This document shows, one piece after another, positions 11,069-21,441 of a stretch of DNA of 64,000 bases (position 1 is its first letter; each line of letters begins with the position of its first letter). The notes under the pieces are model-generated. The model searched no databases. It was not told the origin of the DNA and saw only the letters and a list, made by a program, of their open reading frames with translations. Source of the DNA: Heterocephalus glaber (lineage: Eukaryota > Chordata > Mammalia > Rodentia > Bathyergidae); assembly GCF_000247695.1 (NCBI RefSeq), contig NW_004624730.1:26991087-27055086 (forward strand). The letters are read 5' to 3'. The translations under genes and the position numbers were made by a program.

Positions 11069-11270
11069 AAGCTGGACATGTTGGTGCCTTTTTATAATCC
11101 AGGTTCACTGGGAGGTTGAGGGAGGAAGATTATAAAATTGAACAATTTAGCCATTTGGACAATTAGCATCTTGGACAATTTAGCAATTTGGCAAGAACTT
11201 GTCTCAAAAAATATAAAAGGGGCTGAGTAGGTAGCAGTACATAGGCTCTGGGTTCAATCCTCGGTAATAC
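11069..11270 (+). mobile_element. B1-dID composite SINE with internal repeats
   Basis: GCTGGACATGTTGGTGCC start; between 11140 and 11195 CAATTTAG/TTTGGA motifs repeat (an expansion inside the B1 part). The right half ends in TTCAATCCTCGG and feeds a CA repeat. Confidence 0.85.
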
Positions 11271-11307
11271 ACACAGACACACACACACACACACACACAC
11301 GCGCACA
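11268..11307. repeat. CA microsatellite
   Basis: About 16 CA units at the 3' end of a B1-dID, ending GCGCAC. Confidence 0.93.
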
Positions 11308-11391
11308 AAATAAAAGCAGAGGGGAAAATATTAAACATAATATTATCTGTTTAAAGAAAAGTGTACCTCTGCCAACCTATTCTTTTTTTAA

Positions 11392-11555
11392 AAAATTTAT
11401 TTATTTTGGTTTTTTGAGACAGGGTCTTGCTATGTAGTTCAGGCTAGTCTGGTCTTGAACTCACTGTAGCCCAGGCTGGCCTCAAACTCACAGTAATCCT
11501 CCTGCCTTAGCCTCCCAAGTGCTAGGATTACAGGGGTGCACCACCATGCCTGGCC
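11392..11555 (-). mobile_element. B1 SINE, TSD present
   Basis: Complete, with an extra TAGTCTGG insertion in the first unit. TSD GCCAACCTATT on both sides. Confidence 0.92.
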
Positions 11556-11582
11556 AACCTATTTTTAAAATAATTATCTAGT

Positions 11583-11784
11583 AGCCAGTGTGGTGACACA
11601 TGCCTGTGATTCCGTCACTCTGGGAGGCTGAGGCAAGAGGGGCACAGGTTGGAGCCCAGTCTGGGCAGTTTAGTGACTTAATGAGACCCTGTCCCAGAAT
11701 TTAAACTAACAAAGGACTGGGGATAAAGCTCAGTGTGAAACCTCTGGGTTCAATCCAGTCTCAAAAAACAACAGCAAAAAAGAT
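11583..11784 (+). mobile_element. B1-dID composite SINE
   Basis: GCCAGTGTGGTGACACATGCC to AGGACTGGGGATAAAGCTCAGTGTG and GGGTTCAATCC. Confidence 0.9.
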
Positions 11785-11960
11785 AATGATCTAGTTATTT
11801 CCAGAATAGGAATCCTGATTCCACACACACAACAAAACCAAAAACAAAACAAAACAGCAATAAAAACTTCAGCATTTATCTTTCATCAGAAATTTTTAAT
11901 ATGAATATTTCCAGATAATTTAAGGATTTTAGCATCTCTGGTTTTTGTTGGTGGTGTTGG

Positions 11961-12057
11961 TTTTTTTTTTTTTTTTTTTTGGTATCCAGGAGCAAACTCA
12001 GGAGCTTGCCGTTGTGAGGCAGGCCATGCAGAACCACTGAGCTAAACCCATGGGCCC
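11961..12057 (-). mobile_element. ID SINE with long poly-T end
   Basis: Diverged body (GGTATCCAGGAGCAAACTCAGG, GAGCTAAACCC). The tail is 20 bases. The flanks are both TTGTTGGT-rich, so the TSD is hard to delimit. Confidence 0.87.
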
Positions 12058-12067
12058 TGTTGTTGTT

Positions 12068-12198
12068 GGTTTTTGAGATAGAGTTTCTCTGTGTAATTCA
12101 GGCTGGCCTTAAACTCACGGCGATCCTTCTTCCTCAGCCTCTGAAGTGCTGGCATTATAGGCGTGCACTACTATGCCCAGCTTTTTTTTTTTTTTTTT
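12068..12198 (-). mobile_element. B1 SINE (single central unit)
   Basis: GAGATAGAGTTTCTCTGTGTAATTCAGG...CATTATAGGCGTGCAC; the duplication is absent. A T18 run follows at its 5' side. Confidence 0.85.
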
Positions 12199-12409
12199 AC
12201 ATCTCTGGTTTTAAAAGAACCAGACTTATCTCTTACCACTTCAGTAATATGAAAGTTCAGGGAAAAAAAACAATTCAGTCTTATTCTTATCGAATCAGAG
12301 AATAATCTTTAATGAACCAGATTCTTTGTGGTTTTTGAAGAAGAAAAAGAAAAATGCATCTAAGTAGATGATCTGTCTGATGAGAATAATGACAGTTATA
12401 TGAATCTAT

Positions 12410-12809
12410 TTTTCATTACTGTAATGAGTTACCCAGGGGTGGATATCCTTGCAATGAAAAGTCAATTTATCTCACAATTCTGGAGAGTCAAGGGTGGACC
12501 TCTTGTGATGACCTTCTCAGTGGCAGTGCCCCAAGATAGTGCAGGGGATTGCATGCAAGAGGCACATACGAGCATGAGTACCTCTCCTGGTCTCTCAGCA
12601 TCTCTCTGTCTTAATAAAAAACTGCCAGTATTTTCAATCATAGGGCCCCCATTCTGATGATCTTATCTAATCCTCATCACTTCCCCAAGGCTCCCCACTA
12701 CATGTCACAGTAGGATTCCATTTCCACCTTCTTCTCACCTCCCAATGAAAATTAAATTTCAGCACTTGAACCCTTGGGGGATACATTGAAACCATTTCCA
12801 AACCACAAT
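12410..12809 (-). mobile_element. MaLR-type solo LTR
   Basis: Read on the minus strand, it starts TTGTGGTTTGGAAATGG...TGTATCCCCCAAGGGTTCAAG, the typical start of a MaLR LTR. The body is diverged and the 3' end near 12410 is imprecise. No internal retroviral sequence is next to it. Confidence 0.65.
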
Positions 12810-12814
12810 AGCTC

Positions 12815-13010
12815 TAGTATGTCAGGTTTTGTGCAGAGGGTTTTGCAAACTATTTCCCATCCTGACTCTGCCTGGGAGATATTATTAGTCCAGATTTACA
12901 ATGAGGAAAATAGAGGATTAGACAGATTAAGTAATTTGCCCAAAGACATAGTTGGTGTTATTCTAAACCAGGTCCACCGGTTTTCAAGGCACATGCTCCT
13001 TTAGGCACAT
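12815..13010 (+). repeat. MIR
   Basis: TATTATTAGTCCAGATTTACAATGAGGAAAATAGAGG and TAAGTAATTTGCCCAAAGACATAGTTGG mark the MIR centre and right half. Confidence 0.75.
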
Positions 13011-13384
13011 GCCGCTGGCTTTCTGAGAACGAGAAGAAAGAGCAAGGAAAGCAACTGGCTGGGAACATACACACTCTTCATTAGTGGAAGTCTGCCAGAG
13101 TCAGGGAAGGAGCAACTAGAAAAATGCTAACAAGCCCTGTACTCTGTTGCCACCACCCAATCTCCATAGCCAGCTAGATAATCTTGGGACTCTTAAATGT
13201 AGAAGGCACGGTCCCAAGGCAACCTGGTCCTCCACTACAAGAGAAATTTCACATTTACTAAAAATGGCTTTTCTCCAAGCATGTATTGATGAGAGAGACC
13301 ACTATAGATGGAAACAGGCCTAAGAATTAAGTTGGTTATCCCAGGGTTCTGTCTCCTGCTCTCTTGTCTTTTCATGGTATAGTA
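13011..13384. other. No gene recognised
   Basis: Balanced composition, no repeat recognised. Confidence 0.45.
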
Positions 13385-13640
13385 GTTTGGTCAAACTCAT
13401 TCATTCCCATGGTTTTCACTACCTTTCACATGCTAACAAATCCAAGACATTTATATATCGAGCTCTTTCCAGCCCGCACACCACCTCATGGTGTTCTCAC
13501 CTGCATTTCAAACTCAGTAGTCTGAAACTGAGCTCACCATGTCACCCTCACCCAAAATCTCTTTTCATCCACCATTCTCCCTCTTTGGCAGTGTCATGAC
13601 AGCCAGCTGATTGTTGTAATCTGAAACTTGTTTCCATCTA
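13385..13640 (+). repeat. L2 fragment
   Basis: The order TTTCAAACTCAGTAGTCTGAAACTGAGCTCACC then CACCCTCACCCAAAATCTC follows the L2 tract 'cAAACTcAacatgtccaAAACTGAaCTCAtc'. Plus orientation, diverged. Confidence 0.6.
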
Positions 13641-13700
13641 TTGTGCTTTCACCCACACAGGTCCAATCCAATTCTATCTCATAAACATCTTTTTAATTTA

Positions 13701-13800
13701 TGTGTGTGTGTGTTTTTTTTTTTTTTGGTACCAGTGATCGAACTTGGGACCTTGAACTTGCGAGGCAGGTGCTGGAACCACTGAGCTAAATCCCCGGCCC
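13701..13800 (-). mobile_element. ID SINE with TG-extended tail
   Basis: 17-bp TSD AACATCTTTTTAATTTA (13684-13700; right copy has one change). On the minus strand the poly-A is followed by a CA repeat, so a microsatellite has grown at the SINE's 3' terminus. Confidence 0.93.
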
Positions 13801-13887
13801 AACATCTCTTTAATTTAATGCACCCGAACCTTCTTTGGCACACAAATTAAATATGAAACTTGATTTGATTGAAATAACTTATTTTTA

Positions 13888-14063
13888 GGCTGGGTGCAAT
13901 GGAGCACCACTATAACCCTAGTTACTTGGGGGGCTGAGGTAGGAGGATCACGAGTTCAAGGCCAGCCTGGGCAACAGGAAGACTTGTCTTGAAAAAAATC
14001 ATTAAAAACCAGGAGGGCTGGGGATGTAGCTTAGCACTTCCTGCGTTCAATCCCCAGTACTGA
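13888..14063 (+). mobile_element. B1-dID composite SINE
   Basis: GGCTGGGTGCAATGGAGCACC to GGGCTGGGGATGTAGCTTAGC...TTCAATCCCCAGTAC; followed by GA-rich sequence to 14110. Confidence 0.9.
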
Positions 14064-14334
14064 AGAAGAAGGAGGAAGAGGGAAGGAGACAGGGAGGGGG
14101 AGCACAAGGGAGAATACCCTTTATTTTTAGTGTAGTTGAACTAAACCAGGGAATTAATTTAACACAGGTTCATGACTAACCCAGAGAACAGTGAGGCTTT
14201 GGTACTTCCCTGAATTGAGGTACTGAAGTGCTGGGGTGGAGTGGGAGGAACACCCAGAAACTCCTGTTCCTGACTTGTTTCCTTTTTTGCTTCACTTATC
14301 TTTTGAAGACTAACTTTCTCAGTTTCCCTATTCA

Positions 14335-14425
14335 TTTAGCTCTGAGAGGTCCACTAGTTTGGGCAAGATCACATGGCAGTAAGCCATTGAGTATTGATAT
14401 GAATCTACACCCTACTGGTAAGATT
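14335..14425 (+). repeat. MIR-like fragment
   Basis: GGGCAAGATCACATGGCAGTAAGCCATTGAGTATTGATATGAATCTACACC parallels the MIR right half. Confidence 0.45.
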
Positions 14426-14961
14426 ACTCGTTTTTGTAGTGGTTTATATGTACTTAGAAGTCTTTCTAAATTCCAGGGATATAAGTTCAGACTAACTTCC
14501 CAGTTATCTTGTCTTACTGAAACACGACAGACTGAGATAAGAGCAGGGGTTTGTCAAGGAACAGAGAGGCAGGATGACCTGCGGGAAGGGACCGCCAGAG
14601 GCTAAGGTAGGAGGCTGACAGCATGCACTGTCGCATAGAGATGGCATGAAGCGTAGATTAGGAAAGACTCCTACCAGTGCTATTTGGGTGGCACAGGGGG
14701 AACAGATGTCATTGAAGACCTCCGAAAACCTCTTTGGTAATTTCTCTCCTTCACTCATTTCTCTTTAAAAATTTTAAAAAAGCAAAAAATTCAAGTTACT
14801 TATCACTGTTTTGTTCAAATAACAACAATAGGAAATATTAAATGTATACTACAAGGAAATTGTTTAAATAATTGATATGTATATGGCATATTACTATTTG
14901 TGTTTTGAAAATGTGAGGAAAGAAATAATGAAGATATTTACCAGTTTATGCATAGACTATC
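14426..14961. other. No gene recognised
   Basis: Short ORFs only, AT-rich from 14760. Confidence 0.45.
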
Positions 14962-15044
14962 TTTTTTTTTTGGTATGGGGGATCAAACACAGGACCTTAT
15001 GCTTGCAAGGCAGGCACAGCACCACTGAGCTAAATCCCTGACCC
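14962..15044 (-). mobile_element. ID SINE
   Basis: GGTATGGGGGATCAAACACAGG to TGAGCTAAATCCCTGACCC. No clear TSD. Confidence 0.9.
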
Positions 15045-16577
15045 TGTACAGATATCTTTAAAAGGATACAAATGGTGACTCCAGTCACCTACAGAGAAGG
15101 AAACTATGACTGGAGCTGGGGAATGAGGGTAGGGAAACTCTTCAATGAATACCATTTCAAAACTCTAACAATCTTGAAAGATTTTTCACTTAAAAAGCAC
15201 ACAAAACAAAAACAGGTACAGTGCAAACCTTGCCCTTTCTCTTCACAGTCCGCATGCTTCTACTGAGAGGTCTGTCTATCTGGTCATCCGCTTTTCCTAC
15301 CACTTGCGTTCTCAGGTTAGTGCTCTTCAGCCACCAGAGTTGGATTTTCTCCCCTCTGAGAATCTCTCAACCAGCACCACCTTTCCAGTGCCTTCTCCCC
15401 TCCATGGTGAGAACGAGGCACTATGTCCCCCCTGGTTAATCTGCAAAGGCATACAGTGCAGGCCTCCTCAGGCCTCCAGCACACCCCTCCTGGGTCCCCT
15501 CCGAGCACCTCTCTCCAGTTCCGGCCATCCTATAGGCTCCTCAACCCTTCCTACTTCAGAACATTCTTCTCTCTGCTCTCCCAGGCTCCCTTCCACTTGC
15601 ACGACTCTTATCTTTAACATCTCAGCTTGGAGATCGCATTTTTAAGCAGGCTTCCTTAGGACCTAAAGTTAGGATAATGCTACTGTAGTAAGACCCCCAG
15701 CATATAGTGGCTCATCTTGCTACCTTTTAAAGAGTATGAGGGAGAATCTATGAGGCTCACCATGGCATCCTAAAAGCTTAGTTTCAATAAATATTGAATC
15801 AGTGAATGAATCTTGGCTCCATTACCAAGTAGTTACTGGAGTAGCTGCTGAGCCCACTGTTGGTATCTGTAGAGTGGGATTAAAAACTGGAACAAAAACA
15901 CAGAGTGTGCACATATACTGGCTTCACTTTCTTGGTTCAACTCCTGAGAAAAGACAACAATTAAATTAAAGCAATAACCAAGGAGCTTAAATAATATAAT
16001 ATATTTAAAGTTACCTCTAGAGTATTACACAAAACTGTAAACAGTGGATAACACAGAGAAGGGAACTAACTGCAAGGCTGGGGCCGGGAGAGAGGGCTCT
16101 AACCTCAGTACCCTTTGTGACTTTTGGATACATCAAGATTATTCAAAACAAGTAAATTAAAACTAAAACAAAAAAAACAGTGCCTGACACACGTTAAGAC
16201 TTTCAACAAAGGGTTTCCTTCAGTAGGTGACAAGTCCCAAGGGCCGATCAGCATCAACACCAGGGCTAAATCACAGGACTTCAGTTCTTTTCAGCCTCTC
16301 AACTGGGCAGGGATAGTTTTAGACAACATGACAGTCCAGGCAAGCAGCACCATCACTGAGCCCTTCTGAACTCTGAGTTTGTCACCTGTGTACCTGCAGG
16401 GGAAGGTGATTTGCTGGATGATGATCTCTGTCATGTAATGGTACACACTTGCATTATAAAATGGATAAGTGAGCAACAATAAACATGTGTGCTCCCTCCT
16501 GGCTTGTCTGAAATAGTCCCTGGTTTCAAAAATGCACACTATACAGACAGTTCACAAGTGTCAGAGACACTGCTCGC
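15045..16577. other. No gene recognised
   Basis: 15230-15640 is C/T-rich and open in three frames; words resemble L2 (CTCCCAGGCTCCCTTCC) but the order is unclear. The remainder is unique-looking. Confidence 0.4.
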
Positions 16578-16830
16578 CACGGGTGTCTGGCTCAGTGCAA
16601 AGAGCTTGGGCTCTGGAGAAAAATTCTAAAAATCCTGTATCTAACTCCAATTCAACTTTACCAACTTCATGACCTCAGATAAGCTACCCACCTTCTTCGA
16701 GTCTTACCATATTTCATATGCAAAGTGCTGTAGTAATCTCATTGCAGAATTATTGAGAAGTGGGAGAATTAAATGTGACCATGTATGTAAACCATGTAGC
16801 TCACAGTAGGCACTGAGTATTTAAGATTTG
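16578..16830 (+). repeat. MIR, near full length
   Basis: It runs from GGCTCAGTGCAAAGAGCTTGGGCTCTGGAG through CAACTTCATGACCTCAGATAAGCTA and AATTAAATGTGACCATGTATGTAAACC to CTCACAGTAGGCACTGAG, all in MIR order. Confidence 0.85.
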
Positions 16831-16834
16831 GGGA

Positions 16835-16895
16835 GGGGGTGCTGGGGGCCTTGCACATCAAGGCAAGTGCAATACCGCTGAGCTGCATCCCAGAA
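16835..16895 (-). repeat. ID-like right-monomer fragment
   Basis: GCCTTGCACATCAAGGCAAGTGCAATACCGCTGAGCTGCATCCC is an antisense dID half with the box-B region shortened. Confidence 0.65.
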
Positions 16896-16950
16896 AGGCA
16901 CTAAGTAATAACTATTGCTGGGGTGCTTTGATTTGTTGTTGTTGTTATTT

Positions 16951-17090
16951 TTGGTTTTTGGCTTTTTGAGACAGGGTCTTGCTATGTAATTCAGTCTGGC
17001 TTTGAACTCACTATGTAGTCCAGGCTGGCCTCAAACTCACTGCAATCCTCCTGGCTCAGCCTCCCGAGTGCTGGGATTATAGGCATGCTT
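16951..17090 (-). mobile_element. B1 SINE (29-bp duplication), 5'-clipped
   Basis: GCTATGTAATTCAGTCTGGC...CTATGTAGTCCAGGCTGGCC; it stops at ATTATAGGCATGC without the terminal CACCATGCCTGGC. Confidence 0.9.
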
Positions 17091-17134
17091 TGGTTTTTTG
17101 GTTTTTGAAAAGCAGCTTTTAAAAAAATTTGGTC

Positions 17135-17135
<1 letters not shown>

Positions 17136-17185
<50 letters not shown>
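17136..17185. repeat. TG microsatellite
   Basis: About 24 uninterrupted TG units, at the tail side of a minus-strand B1-dID. Confidence 0.95.
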
Positions 17186-17186
<1 letters not shown>

Positions 17187-17343
17187 CCTAAGGATTGAAT
17201 CCTGGGCCATATTCCTAGCCCTTTTTAAATTTTATTTTGAGACAAGATCTTGCTAAATTGCCCAGGCTGGGCTCCAACTCAAGAATCTCCTGCCTTAGCC
17301 TCCCAAGTGCTGGGATTACAGGTGTGCACCATACACCCAGTAT
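17186..17343 (-). mobile_element. B1-dID composite SINE on a TG repeat
   Basis: AAGGATTGAATCCTGGGCC (dID, shortened) then TTTTGAGACAAGATCTTGC (B1). The TG repeat at its left corresponds to the element's 3' tail. Confidence 0.88.
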
Positions 17344-17518
17344 CAGGGTTTGATTTTGGTCTTGAAACCAAAAAATTAGTAACAGACACATTTTGATTGG
17401 CTAATGGATTTTGCTATTCATGAAATAACAAGAAAGATTGATGTTCTTTGATTACAGTGGTCAAAATCAGGTTAGGGAATTTTAGTTTTGATTATGGCTT
17501 ACCAGGCTGGCTGTAGCC

Positions 17519-17600
17519 TTTTTTTTTTGGTACTGGGGATCGAACTCGGGTCCGTGTGCTTGCACAGCAGGCGGCGGAACCACTGAGCTAAATCCCCGGC
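17519..17600 (-). mobile_element. ID SINE, first of a pair
   Basis: Near-consensus (GGTACTGGGGATCGAACTCGGG). The common flank TGTAGCCTTTTTTT (left) / TGTGGCCTTTTTTG (right, 17704) encloses both IDs. Confidence 0.92.
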
Positions 17601-17703
17601 TAAATAGAATTATTTATTTATTTATTTTTGGTACCAGGGATCGAACTTGGGTCCTTCTGCTTGCAAGGCAGGTGGCAGAAGCACTGAGCTAAATCCCTGG
17701 CCC
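17601..17703 (-). mobile_element. ID SINE, second of a pair, TTTA-rich tail
   Basis: The body is 17629-17703; the tail is modified to an ATTT repeat (17608-17628). It probably landed at the 5' boundary of the first ID. Confidence 0.9.
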
Positions 17704-17892
17704 TGTGGCCTTTTTTGAGACTGTAAGGGCTGCCTGTTGGGTTGGGCTCTGAGACTGGCCACACGTCCTCCCAATTCAGGCCCATTCAAATAATGCCCAG
17801 AGTTGTCTCCCTTGAAAACAGCTCTATAAGGATAGTATCAGCTGTGGGAATTCTGGTATCAGCACATAATATTAGAGTAAAAATGCGTGAGG

Positions 17893-18000
17893 TATTCTGT
17901 AACCCCAACATGTGGGAGGCTGAGGCAGTAGGATCACTGCAAGTCCAGCCTGGACATAGTGAGACTCTGTCTCAAAAAACAAAAAACAAAACAAACAAAT
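17893..18000 (+). mobile_element. B1 SINE, 5'-truncated
   Basis: TGTAACCCCAACATGTGGGAGGCTGAGGC to GTCTCAAAAAAC and an AAAC-rich tail. Confidence 0.85.
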
Positions 18001-18606
18001 AAAAATCCTGTTATTCTCCTTCCACTTTATTTCACCCTAAGTCCAAATCTACTCACATGACTCCTCAGAAACATGGTAGAATATACAATACCCTGTCAAA
18101 ATACATGTTGCACATAGTGCTTCCTCTTTATTGCAATTTTAGTCACCCAGAGCGTTCTCTCAAGCACCGGCAGGCTGTGAGCTGCGGTGCACTGTGGAGA
18201 GGCAAGCCTTGTGCTCGGAAGCCTGTGCTGCTGTGGAGGAGAGAATCAGATAGTGGGAGCCCAGATTTCAGAGCCCATATGGGGCACACATGTTGTTTAC
18301 ATCCATAACCACATAAATGATGCTAAACAACCCAAGAGGGTTTTGCCAGCAAACAGAAACACCACACAGCAGTTATGATGGCCAAAATATTAAAAACCAG
18401 TTAGAAATTAATGAACACATTTACAAAACCATACTAGGATACGATAGTTAATCCCATCAGAGTACTTTGGTTTGCTTTCTGGCATAGAAAATGTAATGTT
18501 TCAAAAGAAATCATTACATTAAGAATATGTTTTTAAAAAATACTGATTAAGGATGGCTGACTGAATAAATATGTTTACTGCCAAACCGCCATTAAAATTA
18601 AAATCT
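18001..18606. other. No gene recognised
   Basis: Unique-looking; 18130-18290 has higher GC, with overlapping short ORFs lacking recognisable similarity. Confidence 0.45.
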
Positions 18607-18760
18607 GGCCGGGCCCATAAAATACAGCACATGCCTGTAATCCCAGCATTCAGGAGGCTGATACAGGAGAATTGCCATAAGTTCAAGGCCAGTGTGTGTT
18701 ACATAGTAAATTCAAGGCCAGCCTGAACTACATGGTGAGACCTAGTCTGGAAACAAAACA
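18607..18760 (+). mobile_element. B1 SINE, TSD present
   Basis: Starts GGCCGGGCCCATAAAATACAGC; duplicated central unit kept; AAAATTAAAAT flanks both ends. Confidence 0.9.
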
Positions 18761-19169
18761 AAATTAAAATATGATTTTTAAATATTAAAAAAGAGGAAGA
18801 AATAATGATAGAAATAAAATTTTAGGAGTTGGTACTTCACTTAACAGAGAAAGCTAAATTGTAAATCAGAAGAGGTGGAAACCAAGAAGTAATCCAGTGT
18901 CCATGAGAGCTCATGCCAAAAGCCTTTTCCTGAATGCATTTTAGTAACTGCCTCTTAAAGCAGAAGGCTTAAGGTTTTCTTCCCTATAGGGACAATAAGG
19001 ACCTCTAATTCAGAACTAGAGGTTGCTAGGTGTGAATAAGCTGATAATACTGTACTGAAAGCAGGCAGTGACAAATAATAAAGGTTTATGTAATGAAGTG
19101 TTGTGCTCTACATCCAACCAGCCAGGGCTAGCTAATCCCTCTAGGAAGGAGAATAGACATTTCCCCCTA

Positions 19170-20060
19170 TAAAATTTGAAAAACAAACAAACAAGAAAAA
19201 TGACCTAAAGCCAATGCCCCCACCATCCATAGAAATGGTCCTGGCAGACCACCTAAAGAGTGAAAGCAACAAACATCATCAGCCGTAGCACAGAGCTGTC
19301 CCTTAGCTCTAAAATACCAGTAAAGACCAGGATCACCAGATGTCTGAGGGAAACCTCTACCAGGGAAGTGAGAAGCAAAACACACAAAGACAGACAAACA
19401 ACTAGAAAGGAAACTAGAGAATATGTGGGAAACAGAAACATTAAAAATAAAACACTAGAGAACAAAAAAGAACTGTTAGAAATTTAAAATAGAATTTAAA
19501 AACTTCACGGAAGATTTAGATACAAAGTTGAGGAACTCTCCAAGCTATGAAAGCCAAATGACAATGAAAAAGACAACAGGAAAGAAAAGACAGAGAATCT
19601 GTCCAGATATTCTAACAGGAATTAGAAGAAGAAAACAGAAATAAAATGATGGGGAAGATCTTACAATAAATCAATAATTCATCAAGATTTCCCAAACCAA
19701 TGGATATGAGCTACCAGACTGGTAGGGCCCCCAAAATACTCACACAGTGGGAGAAAACAGACCAACACCAAAGCACATCAGTGACCAATTTCAGAACCCT
19801 GGAAACAGGAGAAAATCCAAGGAGCTTTCAGAGGGAAAAAGCAGTCATCATACCTGGAACATGGTAAAAGCAGGGGTCAAGACAAGGAATCAAATGTTGG
19901 AAGACAAGTGTGGGTGAATCTGTACATGAGACAAAATACCGTTTTCAATTTCTACCACATAAAGTGAAATAGTAAGCAATGCTCTAGGGAAACATGTAGA
20001 GGAAAATTCTAACTCCAAAATATACCTCTGTAGGACAAGGGCTCAATGTTTTAGAGTTGA
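19170..20060 (+). mobile_element. Old L1 (L1M-type) fragment
   Basis: The run with AAGATTTCCCAAACCAATGG, GACCAACACCAAAGCACATC, CCAATTTCAGAACCCTGG and AGGAGCTTTCAGAGGGAAAA parallels the old mammalian L1M region just before ORF2, in plus orientation. It is much diverged and carries no frame. Left and right limits are soft. Confidence 0.6.
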
Positions 20061-20107
20061 ATTGAGAAAGATTATAGCAGGGATTCCTTCTTAGTCCAGG
20101 GATATCA

Positions 20108-20300
20108 ACAAAACCAGAATAATGATAGCCAACGTGTGTCAGGCATTCCACTAAGCACTTCCAACACAAATTAGCTTGTGTATTTCTCATGACAATCCAA
20201 ATAGGCAGAAATAACTACCGCAATTTCACATTTTAAGTTGCAATAATTAAGTAATTTACCAAGGTTAAATATAGTTAAGAGGAGGAGCTAGACCCATTCT
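20108..20300 (+). repeat. MIR
   Basis: GTGTGTCAGGCATTCCACTAAGCACTT, TTGCAATAATTAAGTAATTTACCAAGG and GGAGGAGCTAGACCC keep MIR order. Confidence 0.7.
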
Positions 20301-20329
20301 TTTAACCATGGTTTGTTTGTCTGCTTATC

Positions 20330-20506
20330 TGTTTCAGATACTGGGGAATTAATCCAGGGCCTTCACACTGAGCTATGTCCCTAGCCCTTTTTTATTTTGG
20401 GACAGGGTCTCCTTAAGTCACTAAATTGCACAGGCTGGGCTCAAACTTTTGAACCCTCTCAGTTTCCCAGAGGGCTAGGATTACAGGAGTGTACCATTAT
20501 GAGTAA
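20330..20506 (-). mobile_element. B1-dID composite SINE
   Basis: ATACTGGGGAATTAATCCAGGGCC...CACTGAGCTATGTCCCTAGCCC then GGGACAGGGTCTCC. Confidence 0.88.
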
Positions 20507-20536
20507 ATGTAAACATTATTTTTTAAGACTCCATAC

Positions 20537-20731
20537 TTTCTGGGCATGATGGCACATGCCTATAATTTCTGAACTTTGAGAAGCAGAGGTAGGAGGAGGA
20601 TTGCAAGTTTGAGTCCAGTCTGAGCAACTTAGTGACTTAGCAACCCTGTCTCACAACAAAACTAAAAAACAAAAAAAGGTTTGGGAATGTGGCTCAGTGC
20701 AAGGGCCCTGGGTTCATTGCTCAGAATTCCC
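20537..20731 (+). mobile_element. B1-dID composite SINE
   Basis: CTGGGCATGATGGCACATGCC to GGTTTGGGAATGTGGCTCAGTGC. Confidence 0.88.
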
Positions 20732-20864
20732 TCCTTGAAGTTTGCATTTAAATATTGCAGTCACAATATTTGTTAAGGTCAATATATCTGCTCTTTCTTA
20801 AAGACCGCAGAAACAGGTATATGAGAACCCTATTTTATACCTTAATATCTTGAGTTTGCCTCTC

Positions 20865-20949
20865 TTTTTTTTTTTTGGTACAGGGATTGAACTCAGAACC
20901 TTGCATTTTCCAGGCAGGCGGCAGAACCACTGAGCTAAATCCCTGGCCC
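20865..20949 (-). mobile_element. ID SINE
   Basis: CTTAATATCTTGAG on the left (20841-20854) is repeated as CTTAATATCTCGAG at right (20954), a probable TSD separated by a few bases from the body. Confidence 0.92.
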
Positions 20950-21023
20950 ATATCTTAATATCTCGAGAAAGAGAACAAGAAGGAAGGAGGAAGATCAGAG
21001 TAATGTTATCACAAAATAATGGC

Positions 21024-21114
21024 TTTTTTTTTGGTACCGGGGATTGAACTTGGGACCTTATGCTTTCAAGGCATTTGGCAATTTGGCGGAACCACTGAGC
21101 TAAATCCCTGGCCC
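21024..21114 (-). mobile_element. ID SINE with internal 9-bp duplication
   Basis: TSD GTTATCACAAAATAA / GTTATTACAAAATAA. GCATTTGGCAATTTGGCGG shows a short tandem duplication within the tRNA-like body. Confidence 0.93.
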
Positions 21115-21216
21115 GTTATTACAAAATAAAATGCTAGTTCACTTTTTTTTTTTTTTTTTTAAATTGAGTACCTTAACAAGCTGGAAGAATTCTAGGAAAT
21201 CTTTCGAGAAAAGGAA

Positions 21217-21441
21217 ATGTTGGACATGGTGGTGCACACCTGTAATCTCAGCTACTTGAGAGGCTGAGGCAGAAGGATTGCAAATTTGAGGCCATTCTGG
21301 GGAACTTAGTGAGACCTTACTATACAGTAAAATAAAATAAAATAAAATAAAATAAAATAAAATAAAATGACAGGAGATGAACCTCAGTAGTGAACACTTG
21401 CCTAGCATACACTGTCCATAGGTTCAACCCTTACCACCAAA
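21217..21441 (+). mobile_element. B1-dID composite SINE with AAAAT-expanded linker
   Basis: The linker between the B1 and dID parts is a clean (AAAAT)n run at 21322-21367. The dID half ends GGTTCAACCCTTACCACC. Confidence 0.9.

Noticed and set aside
14228..14605. 125-codon plus-strand ORF
   Set aside because: Overlaps a MIR fragment and shows no domain.
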